Below, piece after piece: positions 13,001 through 25,196 of a DNA stretch of 64,000 nt. The notes below the pieces were generated by a model. The model was given only the letters and a program-made list of their open reading frames with translations. It was not told the origin of the DNA and ran no database searches. The translations under genes were made by a program, and so were the position numbers. Source of the DNA: Amaranthus tricolor (Eukaryota > Streptophyta > Magnoliopsida > Caryophyllales > Amaranthaceae); the NCBI RefSeq assembly GCF_026212465.1, contig NC_080050.1, positions 2,711,144-2,775,143 of the forward strand, in the 5' to 3' direction. Every line of letters begins with the position of its first letter. Position 1 is the stretch's first letter.

Positions 13001-14256
13001 TTTGCTTCACGGGTTTATAACCTGGCTTTATATCAAGTTTATGACACGTGATATGGGTAGGGATACCAGGCATCTCTTCCGTGGAGAAAGCGAAGACATC
13101 GCGGAACTCGGCGATGGTGGCCAAGAGATCAGTCTTGATTGCGTCTGAGAGGTTTTTTCCAACTTTTATTTGTTTCCCATCAAACATCTCCACCTCCTCA
13201 TACCGTTCCACTGGGTGAGGCCTTCCGTGGGCGTTGGGGTTGTCTGTATACACGCTCATGACGGCTGAAGAGTCTCCCCTCTTTCTTTTGGAGGGAGTGG
13301 AGGAGGTTTCTCGCTTGAGGGTACTCACTAGACATTGACGAGCTGTCACTTGGTCCCCTTTGAGTATACCCACTTGCCCATTATCCCGCTCAAACTGAAG
13401 CAAGAGTTGATGAGGGAAGATTGCAGCTTTGATTTTGTTGATGAGCGGAAGCCCCATGATGGCGTTGTAGGGGAATGTGAGATCTACAACCGTGAATCGT
13501 ATGGGCATCGTTCTACTTTTGTCCTTCTCTTCTACTCGTACGGGTAGTACGATGGTACCCAGTGGAACGACCTGGTTTCCCCCAAACCCGATCAAAGGTT
13601 TATCGAGGGGTTGCAAGTGTTTTTCTTCAAACTGCATTTTCCTTAGGCAATCCATTGTTAGAAGATCAGCCGTACTTCCGGTATCTACAAGTACCCTTTT
13701 GACTTTCATTTGCCAAATTTTCAAAGTGACCACCAGAGGGTCAGTATGTGGTTGTTGCAGCATTTGGGAGGTCGTGGCATCGAATTTCATGACCGGCCCA
13801 CTGGATGTGGTCATTGAGGGTCCCTTTAGCAGAGTATGGACGCTATCTCTTGCGGCGCGGATGGTGGGATATTCCTCAGTGTATCCACCGAAAATCAGGT
13901 TGATAGTCCCTTGAGTGTTGGAACTTTCGCGCTTGGCCTCATCCCTCCCGGGGGATCTGCGTTTTTGGTGCCACGGCTTTCTTTCGACTTCTTTTGCTAC
14001 ATAGTCTCCCTTGTTGATGAACCTCGACAGTTTCCCTTCATCAGCCAATTGGTGCAGGATACGTTTAAGTTCACGGCATTGGGCCAAAGTGTGGCCGTGT
14101 TCTTTGTGGTAGTCACACCACAGATTGAAGTTAATACGGTTGGAGGGGGTGTTAGTAGGAGGCGGAGTTGGCAATTCATTGCGGATGGCATAGAATATGT
14201 CTTTCCTGTTGCGGTTGAACATCGGATCATTGCCTCCATCGAGTATACTCCGCGTC
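10027..14256 (-). pseudogene. Tat element pol polyprotein (protease, RT, two RNases H, integrase), broken
   Basis: Order on the minus strand: a C-x2-H-x4-H-x4-C zinc-finger-like motif (CDYHKEHGHTLAQC, about 14117-14076); aspartic protease with VLVDTGS (Asp codon at 13685); reverse transcriptase with YVDD (first Asp at about 12549); a decayed RNase H; a second RNase H with YVDGSS at about 11718 and NNEAEYEALL; an HHCC zinc finger; the integrase core with D (10866), D (10683) and E (10575) in D,D-35-E spacing; and a C-terminal WDDPF module. Lesions: a frame change near 14256, a stop at 12975 (TGA where CGA fits), a frame change near 12703, and stops at 11938 (TAA for CAA), 11005 (TAG) and 10474 (TGA for CGA). 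Catalytic residues are kept, but no full-length polyprotein is possible. Confidence 0.93.
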
Positions 14257-15467
14257 CTAGTTTCTTTCCCTCCTCAATGCTTGTTCCTCTCTGTTTCTCG
14301 AGGATTGATTGGCAATGGGGTCCTTCTTATCAGACCTCCGTTTCTTAGGATCATGGGCCTGACATATTTCGGAGGCCGTGACATAGCTTTGGCATTGCTT
14401 CATGGCCTCCGCGTATGTCTTCACTTGACTTTCGACCAACTGGAACTTCAGCCGTTGAGCCTTCATTCCGTTGATCAGGCGTTTAATGCAACCTAGTCTT
14501 CCAAATCGGTTACCTCCAGCACCGCCTCATGAAACTTTTTTAGATAGGATGATATGGATTCTCCTTCTAATTGCGTGATGCTGAGTAGATGAAAATTTGA
14601 TTTCTCCTGCCTCCTGGAAGCTATAAAGTGGCCCAGGAACTTCTCTTCCAGTTGGGCAAAGTTGTGTATACTTCCTCCGGGAAGGGAGGTATACCATGTC
14701 AGTGCTACTCCCGTAAGAGTAGTCGGGAAGAACTTGCACCACAACAACGGGTCGTTGGTATACAGCAACATCAAGTTTTTGTAGGCCATCAGATGTTCCT
14801 CCGGGCAGGACGTTCCATCGAAGGCCGCCATGTTTGGAATCTTTATCTTCCCATTACTGGGGGTATTTAGTATCACCGGGGCCAATGGAGAGATTATGGG
14901 TACAAGTTTTCCAGAAAGGCTACTTTTGCCGGCCTCATTCCGCGGCATGGTGATGCGGCGGCTAGACTCCGCGGCTTGGGCTTGCTTTCTTTCTTCCCTC
15001 CTTTTATCCACCAATGATTGGACGCTTTCAGACGTCTTTTGTTTCTTACTTTCTAGGAAGGTGCGGACATCTCGAGAGGCGGTTTTAGATTCGCCATCCC
15101 GCAGATCTGTTTTGCTGAGGCTCGGGTAGGTTCTAGATCTCTCCCGCCTCTTCTTATTGCGTCTACTGGAGTGGGACGTCCTCGAGTTCCCATCCTGAGA
15201 TTCATGAGACTTCGGTATCTCCTGATGGGGTTCGATTCGTGCCCGCAAGTTTTTTATTTGATCTGCCATGTCTTCTAATACTCGTTGCTGAGTAGGAGCA
15301 TTATTCATGACGGCGCGGAGTTGTTCAGAGAAAGCAGCCGTGAGGTTCTGTGCTAGCATGTCCAGATCACGGCGAGTCACGGCTTGATTATTAGCGTGAC
15401 CTGCAGAAGTATCTGTATCTGTGCTATGCACGGTGGCTGTTTGAGTCGGATTTCTCTTAAGAACCAT
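14257..15467 (-). pseudogene. Tat element gag (broken)
   Basis: The first good ATG after the primer-binding site is at 15467 (MVLKRNPT). The protein has a charged N-terminal half and then a retrotransposon gag domain with LTWYTSLPGGSI and FLGHFIASRR at about 14700-14600. The frame ends at a stop at 14493-14495. The gag sequence clearly continues one frame over (INGMKAQRLKFQLVE) to a second stop at 14257, followed by another frame change into pol. Gag would form the virus-like particle that packages the RNA. An apparently longer open frame from 15506 begins inside the primer-binding region at a non-ATG codon and is not preferred. Confidence 0.88.
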
Positions 15468-15488
15468 GACTTTTTGTTCAATCGCTCT

Positions 15489-15508
15489 CCCCACAGACGG
15501 CGCCAAAC
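15489..15508 (-). other. Primer-binding site of the Tat element
   Basis: Directly inside the 5' LTR the minus strand reads GTTTGGCGCCGTCTGTGGGG. TGGCGCCGT is the start of the primer site in many plant Ty3/gypsy elements, matching the 3' end of a tRNA (tRNA-Asp is the usual candidate). The exact primer is not assigned here. Confidence 0.7.
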
Positions 15509-16221
15509 TGTTTCGGTAGTGAAACGAGGAAGTGCAAAAGACACTTAAAATACCTGGAGATAGGCAGAAGTGTGATCAAGAGGAGCTACTCGTGGGAAGA
15601 AGTGACTTGAATTCCTGCAAAACAACACGTTAGCCTTGTCCGGGGGGTGATCTTCCGGAAAACCCCTCCGACGCTCAAGTTAGAACGTGGATATGAGAAT
15701 AAGGAGTAAGTGATTAGAAACTGAATACAAGAAAATGCGGTGGTGGATGTTATTAGAATTTTTGGTAGGCTAAAGAGGTAGGGTATGAGTAAGGACACTT
15801 GAGAGAATTATTTTCAGATGCCCCCTCCTCTCTTGATGGTAGCCCCTATTTATAATGGTGAGGAAGGGAAGTTACATCAGAGAGTGGGAGTTGAAGATCA
15901 TGGGAGACATGGGCAGTCAATTCCCATGGAGGAAGGATTACCATACAATTAAGGGGAAGTTATCTTTGAGGAGAAGTGGACTAACATGGGAGTAGTGGGA
16001 GGAGGACCATGCATTGTGGAAGAATGGGAAGTTGCTTTACGGGAAGGTAGTTTAAGGCATTGAGAGGTTACTAATTCATGGGCCTATTCAAGGGAGATGG
16101 AAAACCCAGAAGAAGGCCCGTTGACCGAAAGTCAAAGTCAACCCGAAAGGTCAAGGGATATTTAAGTAATATAACGTTAATTATTAAATAAATTAATAAA
16201 AGAATAAATATTACCATAACA
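15509..16221 (-). repeat. 5' LTR of the Tat element
   Basis: This is 713 bp long. It contains a TATA box (TATAAATA on the minus strand, 15854-15847) that should drive gag-pol transcription leftwards. A 70-codon minus-strand open frame occurs in both LTRs but resembles nothing and is probably fortuitous. Confidence 0.95.
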
Positions 16222-16483
16222 TAACATATCTTGGGGCTTCAACCATAAGCTTAAGCTTTTGGTTGAGTTGGTTCCTTGACATGGTATCAGAAGCCAATGT
16301 GAGAGGTCACGGGTTCGAATCTCAACCACCCCTCATTTAAAGTGGAATATTCAGCGCCTATGCGCATCCACACTTCTAGCCCAATGGAGTCTCGTGTGAG
16401 GGGGCGTGTTAGAGTATATAACATATCTTGGGGCTTCAACCATAAGCTTAAGATTTTGGTTGAGTTGGTTCCTTGACATAAAT

Positions 16484-17214
16484 GAATCATAAGGATATTA
16501 GAATCCAAATTCGAAGTATGAACAAAAACAAAAGAGACACTTACATTATCAGCCAAATTCGAAGAGAGAGTTTCGATTATTAGAATCCAAAATATAGCAC
16601 CAAGATTTTGGTGGGTTTCTATTCACAGAATATTAATGGTGGGTTTCTTAGATGTATAGCTTCCAAACACTGAACAATTAGAATTAGGGTCAATTACGAA
16701 AAATGGTTTCTGGGAAAATTCATAGCAAAAGGAGTGATTAGCTAATTAATATTTTGGTGGGTTTCTTAAAAGTGATTTATTTGGCTCAAAACATTTATTT
16801 ATTTTCTTTTTACTCGTTTTTTATCAATTTTTATTATAATTTATCCAACTGAATTAATATCTTTTTCTTAGCAATGGTCTCACTTTCATTCTTTTAATCT
16901 CATGTACAAATTTGTATTCTCTTCCACTTGATTTTTGTCTTACTCTAACTTAATTTCTTTTTTCATTAAATTTCACCTAGTTTGTAGTAGGTACAAAATA
17001 AGAGGAATGTAGCACATTATTAAATATTTGTAGAGGTGACAATCAGATCGGGTACGTATTTGAATCAATCGGATGGGTCGAAATAAGCATTAGTTGGATA
17101 TAGACCGATTAATCATATAGTCGGGTAACATCAGATTAAAAAATGAGTTATTAAAATAAGAATGTACACTATAAAAAGTGAAAATGGTAACGACCAAGAG
17201 GAGAAGAACAAACG
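16484..17214. other. AT-rich interior of the putative CACTA element
   Basis: Non-coding AT-rich sequence lies between the nested insertion and the right subterminal motif array. No gene is seen. Confidence 0.45.
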
Positions 17215-17692
17215 TTCGTTGCCTTTTTTTAGAAAACGGCGATGGTCTAGTGACGAGGAATTTGTAGCTAGTACGTTATGGATTGGGCAACCAATAACAA
17301 TTTATAGCCCACCATTAAGAAAGAAATAATGTAGCCCAAATGTTTTGTTTGGACTTCAAAGAGGAATTTGTCGCCCTATAACTGAATTGTGGACGTCACC
17401 ATTTTTATTGTCGTTCCAAACTTTATCTTTGTGCCACACTGTATTTATTTGTCGCATAAGCAATACCATTTTGCCACACATTTTAAATTTGTCGCCCAAG
17501 TAAACCTTTGTGCCACTCAACTATATTTATCGCACAAAGAATACGATTGCCACAAGTTTTAGTTTGTCGCCCAAGTGGAACTATCGTGCCACACAATTTA
17601 TTTTATAGCCCAAAATTATCTATGTGTTACAACTTTGTATTTGTTGTCCAAAAGTCTTTTTCTCATCGCCCAATATCAAATTTCTTGTACAC
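17215..17692. repeat. Right subterminal motif array of the putative CACTA element
   Basis: Repeated variants of TTTGTCGCCCAAGT, TTGTGCCACACA and TCGCACAAAG occur every 30-60 bp. They resemble those at 2200-2660. Small open frames here are by-products of the repeats. Confidence 0.5.
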
Positions 17693-19509
17693 AGTTTCTT
17701 ACCATGGATAAATACAAACATATGATATTAAAAAATAGAAAAAATTACCTAGAATAATCCAAGTTTTTATGATTTTTCTACAATAATCTCACCTATTGAT
17801 TAATCATGAATAATCCCAACTTTAAGGGATTTTTACCCAAAGTAACCTTGGGTAACCCGTTGACCAGCTATAGTAGGTAATTCACAAAAATATTAAATTA
17901 AAAATTAATTTAAAATTAGAGAAAAATTTAAAAAATTTACATAAAAAAATTCTGAATGATAATTAAAATCATACAAAAATTTCAACATTTTAAACATTTT
18001 TTAATTTTGAAAATTGACAACAATTTATTAGGCAGTATATTATAGTCTCAAGTTTAAATAATTTAACAATAAATAAATACTAGCCAAAGATACTTTAATG
18101 GTAGATATATTAGTCAAGATAAATTGCATGTTATTTTTCTTTAACCAATATATAAGTTTCATTTAGCAAGCTATCTTTAGTTTCATTTAGCAAGCTATCT
18201 TTAATTGTGACACAGAATTTTTAAGCTTTTTGGTATAATGTATGATGTTAGTCAAAGATACTTTAATGGAAGAGATATTTGTTAAGATTAAAAGTGATGT
18301 CATTTTTTCTTTATCCAATAAATGAATATGACAAATTTGTTTTAGTTGCAATACTTGAAATTTTGAAGTTTTTTAGTATAATGTATGATCTAATAATATT
18401 TAGATATAATTTTAAGGGTTTATATTACACTTATATTATTATAAGAAATAGTAGATGTGGTGCGCTTTTGGTGCATGGTGAGTGTGTTATAGAGAATATC
18501 TTTTGTTAACCTTATGTTTGTTTTTATTTTAATTAATTTCTAATTGAAGAAATAAAGCAATCTATATATGTGGTGTATAATAGACTAGTTATGATCTCAA
18601 CGTTACAACTTGCATGAGGATTTTTTTTTTTCGAATAAGATTTTTCGAAGATTTATACTTTTTCATGATGTAATGTTCATTTATTTTGTCGTTGACATTC
18701 ATGAAGTAATTGGTTGACATAATTATACCTTTTATGCAAGCGCTTTGCAACTAAATTTAAATTGACCTGATATAAAAAATATAGATTAACAATTATGTAA
18801 AAATCAACATAGATTCAAAATCCGATTTTAACCGATTTGAAACATCTAACTTGAAACATCTCACCCGAAATCGACCTATTGACCCAAATGAACACCTCTA
18901 CATACAAGTTAACGAGATCAAATTGGTTGTTGAGTCATACACAACAATACATACATATAAATATATACTTTAAAGTAGACAAACAAAAAGAAATGGAGAG
19001 AGTATGAACGATTATGTTTTTACGTTTCTTTATGTAGGGGCTTTATGCAATTTAATTTGCACCAGCATATGATGTTCAATAGGAAGTATTTGATTTAGCT
19101 TGGTAAACCAATTAATTAAGTTGGTGTTCTACTTCCACTTGTTTTCCATATTTCTTCCAATTAATTAAGTTGGTAAACCATTGTTCAATATGGATCGCTC
19201 GTTCGGAAAATAATAGCTCACTAAAAAAACGTAAAAATTGCGACCGTCTAAAGAAAATGGGCAAATAGTCGTCGCCCTTTTAACATTTTTACATTTTGTA
19301 GCATTAATCAATTATTTTAAGATTTTGTCCCCCATAAAAATACTGATTATTAATCAACAACTAAAAAAGTCATTAAAATACTAAGAATATTTTTTGTAAT
19401 TTTAGATTATATATCATTTACTTCCTCAGTTTCAATGCATTTACAACATTTTGATTCCCTTTTTGAGAACTTTGTGATATATGCAGTAAAATCAATGCGA
19501 CTTAAAATT
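17693..19509. repeat. AT-rich spacer with a degenerate tandem duplication
   Basis: About 18078-18250 and 18251-18420 are diverged copies of each other; both begin near CAAAGATACTTTAATGG. A shorter direct repeat (TTTCATTTAGCAAGCTATCT) lies at 18158-18200. A CACTA-like string CACTAAAAAAACGT with GTCGTCGCCC nearby occurs at 19219-19280 but has no partner. No gene is seen. Confidence 0.5.
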
Positions 19510-19640
19510 AATTAGAGTATATAATATATTCTGTAATTTCAATTAATAATTTAAAGTTTTATTTGAGTTTATCAGAGCCAATGTAAAACGATTAGATGTT
19601 CAATTCTCATACACCCTCATCTCATTTAAACAAGTTTGAT
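19510..19640 (+). mobile_element. Degraded SMART fragment
   Basis: ATTAGAGTATATAATATATT is a decayed LTR start of the 3338-16478 family. It is followed by a primer site remnant TTATCAGAGCCAATG and by CACCCTCATCTCATTTAAA, which matches the SMART interior. The right LTR is not seen. Confidence 0.6.
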
Positions 19641-20153
19641 TCTTGTACTAACAATTCCTAATCCACTTGTTCTGAAGACTTTAAATTAAGATGACCTAAT
19701 ATTTGGTACTTGAATCTTTAAAGATCAAAAAGATTTGAAGCCTAACACACTTCCATTTGCTTTAATAAGTAGATTCAGATGCCTGCAAATGGAACTACTT
19801 TAAGAACTCCAATAAAAAAGATTCAATTTAGGCATGGAACCATGGAAATATAAAGTTCTCTCACTTTATTATCTGTTTTTATCAAAGTACATACATTAAT
19901 TTCATTTTTTTTTTTCATTTAAGAGAAAGCCAAGATTAGGTACCTAGTAGGTAGACTAAAGAATATTAGTATAGAATGGATCGAACATTCATCTTCATAT
20001 GTGTATATATTGAAACAACTCAACTACTATTTTTCTATGTTAAACAACTAGTATTTACGTTATACAATTAAATTTTAAGACGACTTTTATAAAAACGCGT
20101 TGATCTAGGCAGGTTCAAATCTAGATTAGTTGACTAAAAGCTTAAGCTGATGG

Positions 20154-20435
20154 TGCCAAAGAAGCAACTCAACTAAAAGTTTAAATTGATCAATGGATGA
20201 GCAATTAAGGCTCCATGATATGTTATATACTCTAACGCGCCCCCTAACACGAGAGTCCTTTGGGGTAGAATTAGAAGTTTGGATGCTGCACAAGCTCTCT
20301 ATTTCACTTTAAATGAGGGGTGGTTGAATATCGAAACCATAACCCTTTGTCACGTTGGCTTCTGATATCATGTTTAGGAACCAACTTAACTAAAAACTTA
20401 AATTGATGGTTGAAGCCCATATATATATTCTAATA
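20154..20435 (-). mobile_element. Degraded SMART copy, minus strand
   Basis: On the minus strand it has an LTR remnant, the primer site remnant GATATCAGAAGCC, the interior CCACCCCTCATTTAAAGTG, the purine tract TTAGGGGGCG and a second LTR remnant GTTAGAGTATATAACATATC. Layout and length match the family. It is clearly older than the nested copy. No exact target duplication was found. Confidence 0.75.
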
Positions 20436-22167
20436 TATTTAAATGGAATATATTCAGTTGTAAGTTGGGAATTTATGTTCATAGATGTGGGCTGTACTTT
20501 TCTAGGGCACTACATATTATTTGTGGACATTTCTTTAGGAACCATTGCAATTGGTCAATATTAATTCTTGCTTGAAATAATGCTCGATTCCTTATTGTTC
20601 TTTCTAATTTTTGACTGAAAAAAAAGAGCTTTAAAAGATTTAAGCCTATCTTATGTTGCTTATTTAATTATGAAATCAGATAGATTTTTATTCATTTGGG
20701 TGATTAATGATTATTTATTTATTTATGCATAGTATACTCCATAAAATTAAGTGTTTATATTAATATGTGACTTTTGAACTTAGGTATCCGATTCATCATA
20801 ATCATCTTAATCACACAAGTGATTATTAATTAACCACCGTACAATGCTACAATTCACTTAAAAAATTTATGAACTATCTATTTAATGTAAAACTTTGGTA
20901 TGCTTGCTAACCCCTAATGTCTCATACATTTTAAATGGTTTATCTTTATAAATTTTTTATTGTTTTAATTTTTTTCAATTACTAGTTTTTATAAAATTTT
21001 GCTTAAATTCATGTACTGATTTATTAGGTAAGTATGATAGAAATCCGTGTAATGCACGAATTTTTAAATACGTTAATATTTTAATAAAATTTTAGACTAA
21101 TAAAAATATTAAATTTTATGTCATTTCAGTTTTAAAGAACAATTGATGGAAAAAAAGACAATTATGTACTTCCAATAATTTCCTAAATTGCAGTATAATT
21201 GGAATAAATGTAACTTATTATGCAGTATAATTTTCTACATAGTACATCATACATTTCGCACTATACTTTTTAAACAGTACATCATATATATTACAGTGTA
21301 ATTCCAATAATTTGTCGAATAATATATAATTTTCTACACAGTACATCATATAATTCCTACCATAATTTTTTAAACAATACATTTATATATAATTATGTAA
21401 TTGGAGTAATTGTACTTTATTACATCCATTAATGTATAAATTTTTCCAAAAAGGCAAATTCGTAAATATGCTAAATCAAAAAATAAATGTCAATCAATCA
21501 AATTTCATTAATAGCGTCCAATGAAAAAAAGACAAATGACATTCTCACAATTAAACTGCCTTATGCTATTATACAATAAAATTAATAGAATGTATGATTC
21601 TTTGGCTATATATTTCATATTCTCTCCATTCTTTTTAGTTGTTCTCGTTTAATTTTTGCACAGTTTTCAAAGCAAATTTTAAACCTTGATATCCCTAAAC
21701 GCACATAATAAAAAATTATAAAAAATACATTATAAAAAAGTATACATTAAAACGAATCTTACAAGATCTCACATGGACGTATTTTATCTTCTAAATATAT
21801 GTCAAAAGCATTAATCAAATTTCTCTCTCCTTAAAGTGAAATATTCCAAATGAAAAGAACATTAGAGAATGAAGTGAGTATATTTTATGGTTAATATAAG
21901 TTTAATTCGGATAACACCCAATGCATTTAGGTAAGAGTTAGTAAGTTCAAATAATCCATATGAATATATAATATCTTAGTTGTATTGATGAACTAAAAGT
22001 ATATATAATTCATGAACTAAATTTATTTTTGCCAAATATTACTATTTAGAGTTAAGAGAACAAATATTTGAAAATTTAAATGTCAAATAAAATAGTCCTT
22101 CTAGAAAATCACATACTAAATACTTATCAATAATGTTATATAAATGAAGATTTGAAAATTGGGTTTT
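20436..22167. repeat. AT-rich spacer with degenerate internal repeats
   Basis: Around 21160-21430 the phrases GCAGTATAATT, CTACA(T/C)AGTACATCATA and TTTTTAAACA(G/A)TACAT recur two or three times at about 100-bp spacing. No coding capacity and no transposon ends are recognised. Confidence 0.5.
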
Positions 22168-22172
22168 GTCTC

Positions 22173-22670
22173 TATTGGGATGAGTTATCCCACATCGATA
22201 AATTGAAAATGGTGTGCACGCTTTATAAGCTATTAGAGACCTTCTTCCCATTGCCATATGGTTTTGGGATGGTATATATCTCCTTGGCTTATGAAGTGTG
22301 TGCACTTGTGTCCCCCCGTTAATATGCTGGCATTCATAATAAGTCCAGCCTAATTTACCATGGTATCAGAGCCGATGGTTCGATCAACAATTTAAAAATG
22401 ATAGGTTCGAAAAAAATGACGTTTCTACCATAATTGATTACTCCCACATGCGAACTTGACGGGGGTTCGCATGTGAGGGGGGTGTTGGGATGAGTTATCT
22501 CACATCGATAAATTGAAAATGGTGTGCACGCTTTATAAGCTATTAGAGACCTTCTTCCCATTGCCATATGGTTTTGGGATGGTATATATCTCCTTGGCTT
22601 ATGAAGTGTGTGCACTTGTGTCCCCCCGTTAATATGCTGACATTCATAATAAGTCCAGCCTAATTTACCA
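22173..22670 (+). mobile_element. TRIM retrotransposon, complete, 498 bp
   Basis: Two 188-bp LTRs (22173-22360 and 22483-22670) are nearly identical. They end in TTTACCA and start TGTTGGGATGAG; the left copy has TG changed to TA. The interior starts at 22361 with TGGTATCAGAGCC, an exact initiator tRNA-Met primer site, and ends with a purine tract GTGAGGGGGG before the right LTR. The target duplication GTCTC is at 22168-22172 and 22671-22675. There is no protein coding; the 86-87-codon minus-strand open frames simply repeat with the LTRs. A TRIM of this kind depends on proteins of other elements. Confidence 0.93.
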
Positions 22671-22675
22671 GTCTC

Positions 22676-23778
22676 AGTTCAAATATGTATTATTTTTCTC
22701 AAGTACAACATGAATTCAACTCTTGTTGTCTTTTATTCTAATAACTCTCCTTTTCCCTTGGCCTAGTTATGCTTTTTCCCTACGAATTCAAAACAAAGGA
22801 TTATACATCATGTGTGGTTAGAAAATAGTTGGTGATAGATGGTTCAAATCATGGAGATCATAGAGCAAATCGTGCAATTGATCTTAATTCCTCACTTTAT
22901 TGTGACCTAATCTAGACCATCTTATTCCTCTTTATATTTATTAATTTTTAAACAAGATATTCCTCACTTTATTGATGTAAATTATTAACACTAGCTCCTA
23001 TGTTGAAGATACTCAATCTTAAAGAAAAACATTTGAGATGTGTTTAGATGGACAGAAAAAGAGAAATTTAAAGGTGCATTTCTTATTTAGATAATAAAAA
23101 GGGGCGATATTTAAAGATTTTAGAAGGATATTTTAGTTACAATCTCACCAAAGGTGGAAAGCTTTGGATTGATTATATGGCTAATTTTTGTTTAAGTTAC
23201 AATCTCTTTAAAAGTGAAAAGATTTAGAAGAATAATAGTCATTCTCTTTCCTCCCTTCCCCTCCCTTTCCTTTTTATTCTCTCTAAAATTATTACCTAAA
23301 CATGCCCGTAATATATTGATTGTTGAGTATTTACAAATTGAACCTCTTTGGAAACTTTTAGGGCCCATCTGATATATATTTTTTGGACTTGGGTAATATA
23401 ATAAGTTATGACATCTTATTAATTGCTGTTTGGTATAAAAAAAATTTGTAACTCATTCCATTTCTTTGGGTTAACCATCACCCTTATTTTGATTACCCTC
23501 ATTTTCTAATAGTAACAAGAAAAAAGAGAAATCACTTTAGTGTTTTCCTTACCATATTAATGTCAAACAACTAATATGTTTAACACTTATTAATATCATT
23601 TTCTATACTTAACCCTTTCTATTCCTGTTCTTTTTACCTTCATACCAAACTATCCCTTATGTGAATAGCTCGTAAGTTTGATGAATTTCTAGGTAACCTT
23701 TTGGTTGGTACATCCCTCTTAAGCACAACCTTTGGATGAGAGAATCTCATGTAACTATGTAAGGATGGTTATGTGTAG
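22676..23778. other. AT-rich spacer, no gene seen
   Basis: No coding frame or recognisable element was found between the TRIM and the Mutator-like element. Confidence 0.55.
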
Positions 23779-24154
23779 TATATTTATGAAAATTTGAAAT
23801 CAATAAGTGAAAAATTAAAAAAAATGAACAAAATAATCTAAGTTTCAAAATTATTTCAAAAGTAAGCGTGAAAATCTCAAACCCGTGGTTTGGAGTTGTT
23901 TGCAGTTACTAACTGCGAACAGCTATGTAATATTTTTTTTTTCCTAATTTTTAAGTTGTTATTTGTTGTATTTGCATTAGAGAAATTAGAATAAGTAATT
24001 ACAAGTGTATATTTCAGGCGGCATGATTCATCGCCAAAACTCAAATCATTCGTAAGTGAAAGTTTGAAGGCTATGATAAAGTAATTAAACATATCTATAC
24101 AACAAAATATATACAAATGTTTGAAATATACAACTAAATAAATATATATACATG

Positions 24155-25039
<885 letters not shown>

Positions 25040-25196
25040 GATCCAAATACACAAAAGTTAAACGTTAACGCTCACGACCCTTATCTACCCTATCCAACTG
25101 AGTTGGTCTCCTACGCCTCATACGACAGTAAGAGGCGTTCGGGTGTCGCTTTGGCAATGGAGGGGACTGGTACTGTGATGGCTGTGATGCCCCAGC

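Larger units (their letters stand above)
3355..16221 (-). mobile_element. Ty3/gypsy retrotransposon, Tat lineage, 12.9 kb
   Basis: It is bounded by two near-identical LTRs (TGTT...AACA) and a 5-bp target duplication TAACA (3350-3354, 16222-16226). Gag-pol reads on the minus strand, so the 5' LTR is the right-hand one. Order from the 5' end: LTR, primer-binding site, gag, zinc finger and protease, reverse transcriptase, RNase H, a second RNase H of archaeal type, integrase, then a 6-kb region with an antisense gene, then the 3' LTR. The second RNase H and the antisense gene downstream of integrase are known marks of the Tat lineage. Gag and pol carry several frameshifts and stops, so this copy cannot encode working proteins. 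I count about 7 substitutions and one small indel between the LTRs (about 1%), so the insertion is young. Confidence 0.95.
3338..16478 (+). mobile_element. SMART (very small LTR retrotransposon), interrupted by the Tat element
   Basis: Two 72-bp LTRs start TGTTAGAGTATATAACATAT and end TTCCTTGACA. The right LTR is 16407-16478. The left LTR is split into 3338-3354 and 16227-16281 by the Tat insertion. The 125-bp interior begins at 16282 with TGGTATCAGAAGCC, a primer site for initiator tRNA-Met with one extra A, and ends in a purine tract GTGAGGGGGCG (16395-16406). A 5-bp target duplication TAAAT flanks the whole unit (3333-3337 and 16479-16483). Without the insertion it is 269 bp, within the size range of SMART elements, and it codes for nothing. 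Any movement must rely on proteins supplied by another retrotransposon. Confidence 0.9.
2184..17692. mobile_element. Degraded CACTA-like DNA transposon, split by younger insertions
   Basis: The left edge reads AACAACAAGAAAAATAG, a decayed match to the common CACTACAAGAAA terminus. The right edge at 17681-17692 reads TTTCTTGTACAC, the decayed reverse complement of the same terminus. Both flanks (2200-2660 and 17215-17690) are packed with variants of TGTCGCCCAAG, the kind of subterminal motif array CACTA elements carry. Between them sit the SMART and Tat insertions; without those the element is about 2.4 kb and codes for nothing I recognise. No matching 3-bp target duplication remains (ATT against AGT). 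The pairing of the two ends is therefore an inference from matching motifs; they could be two different old elements. Confidence 0.42.
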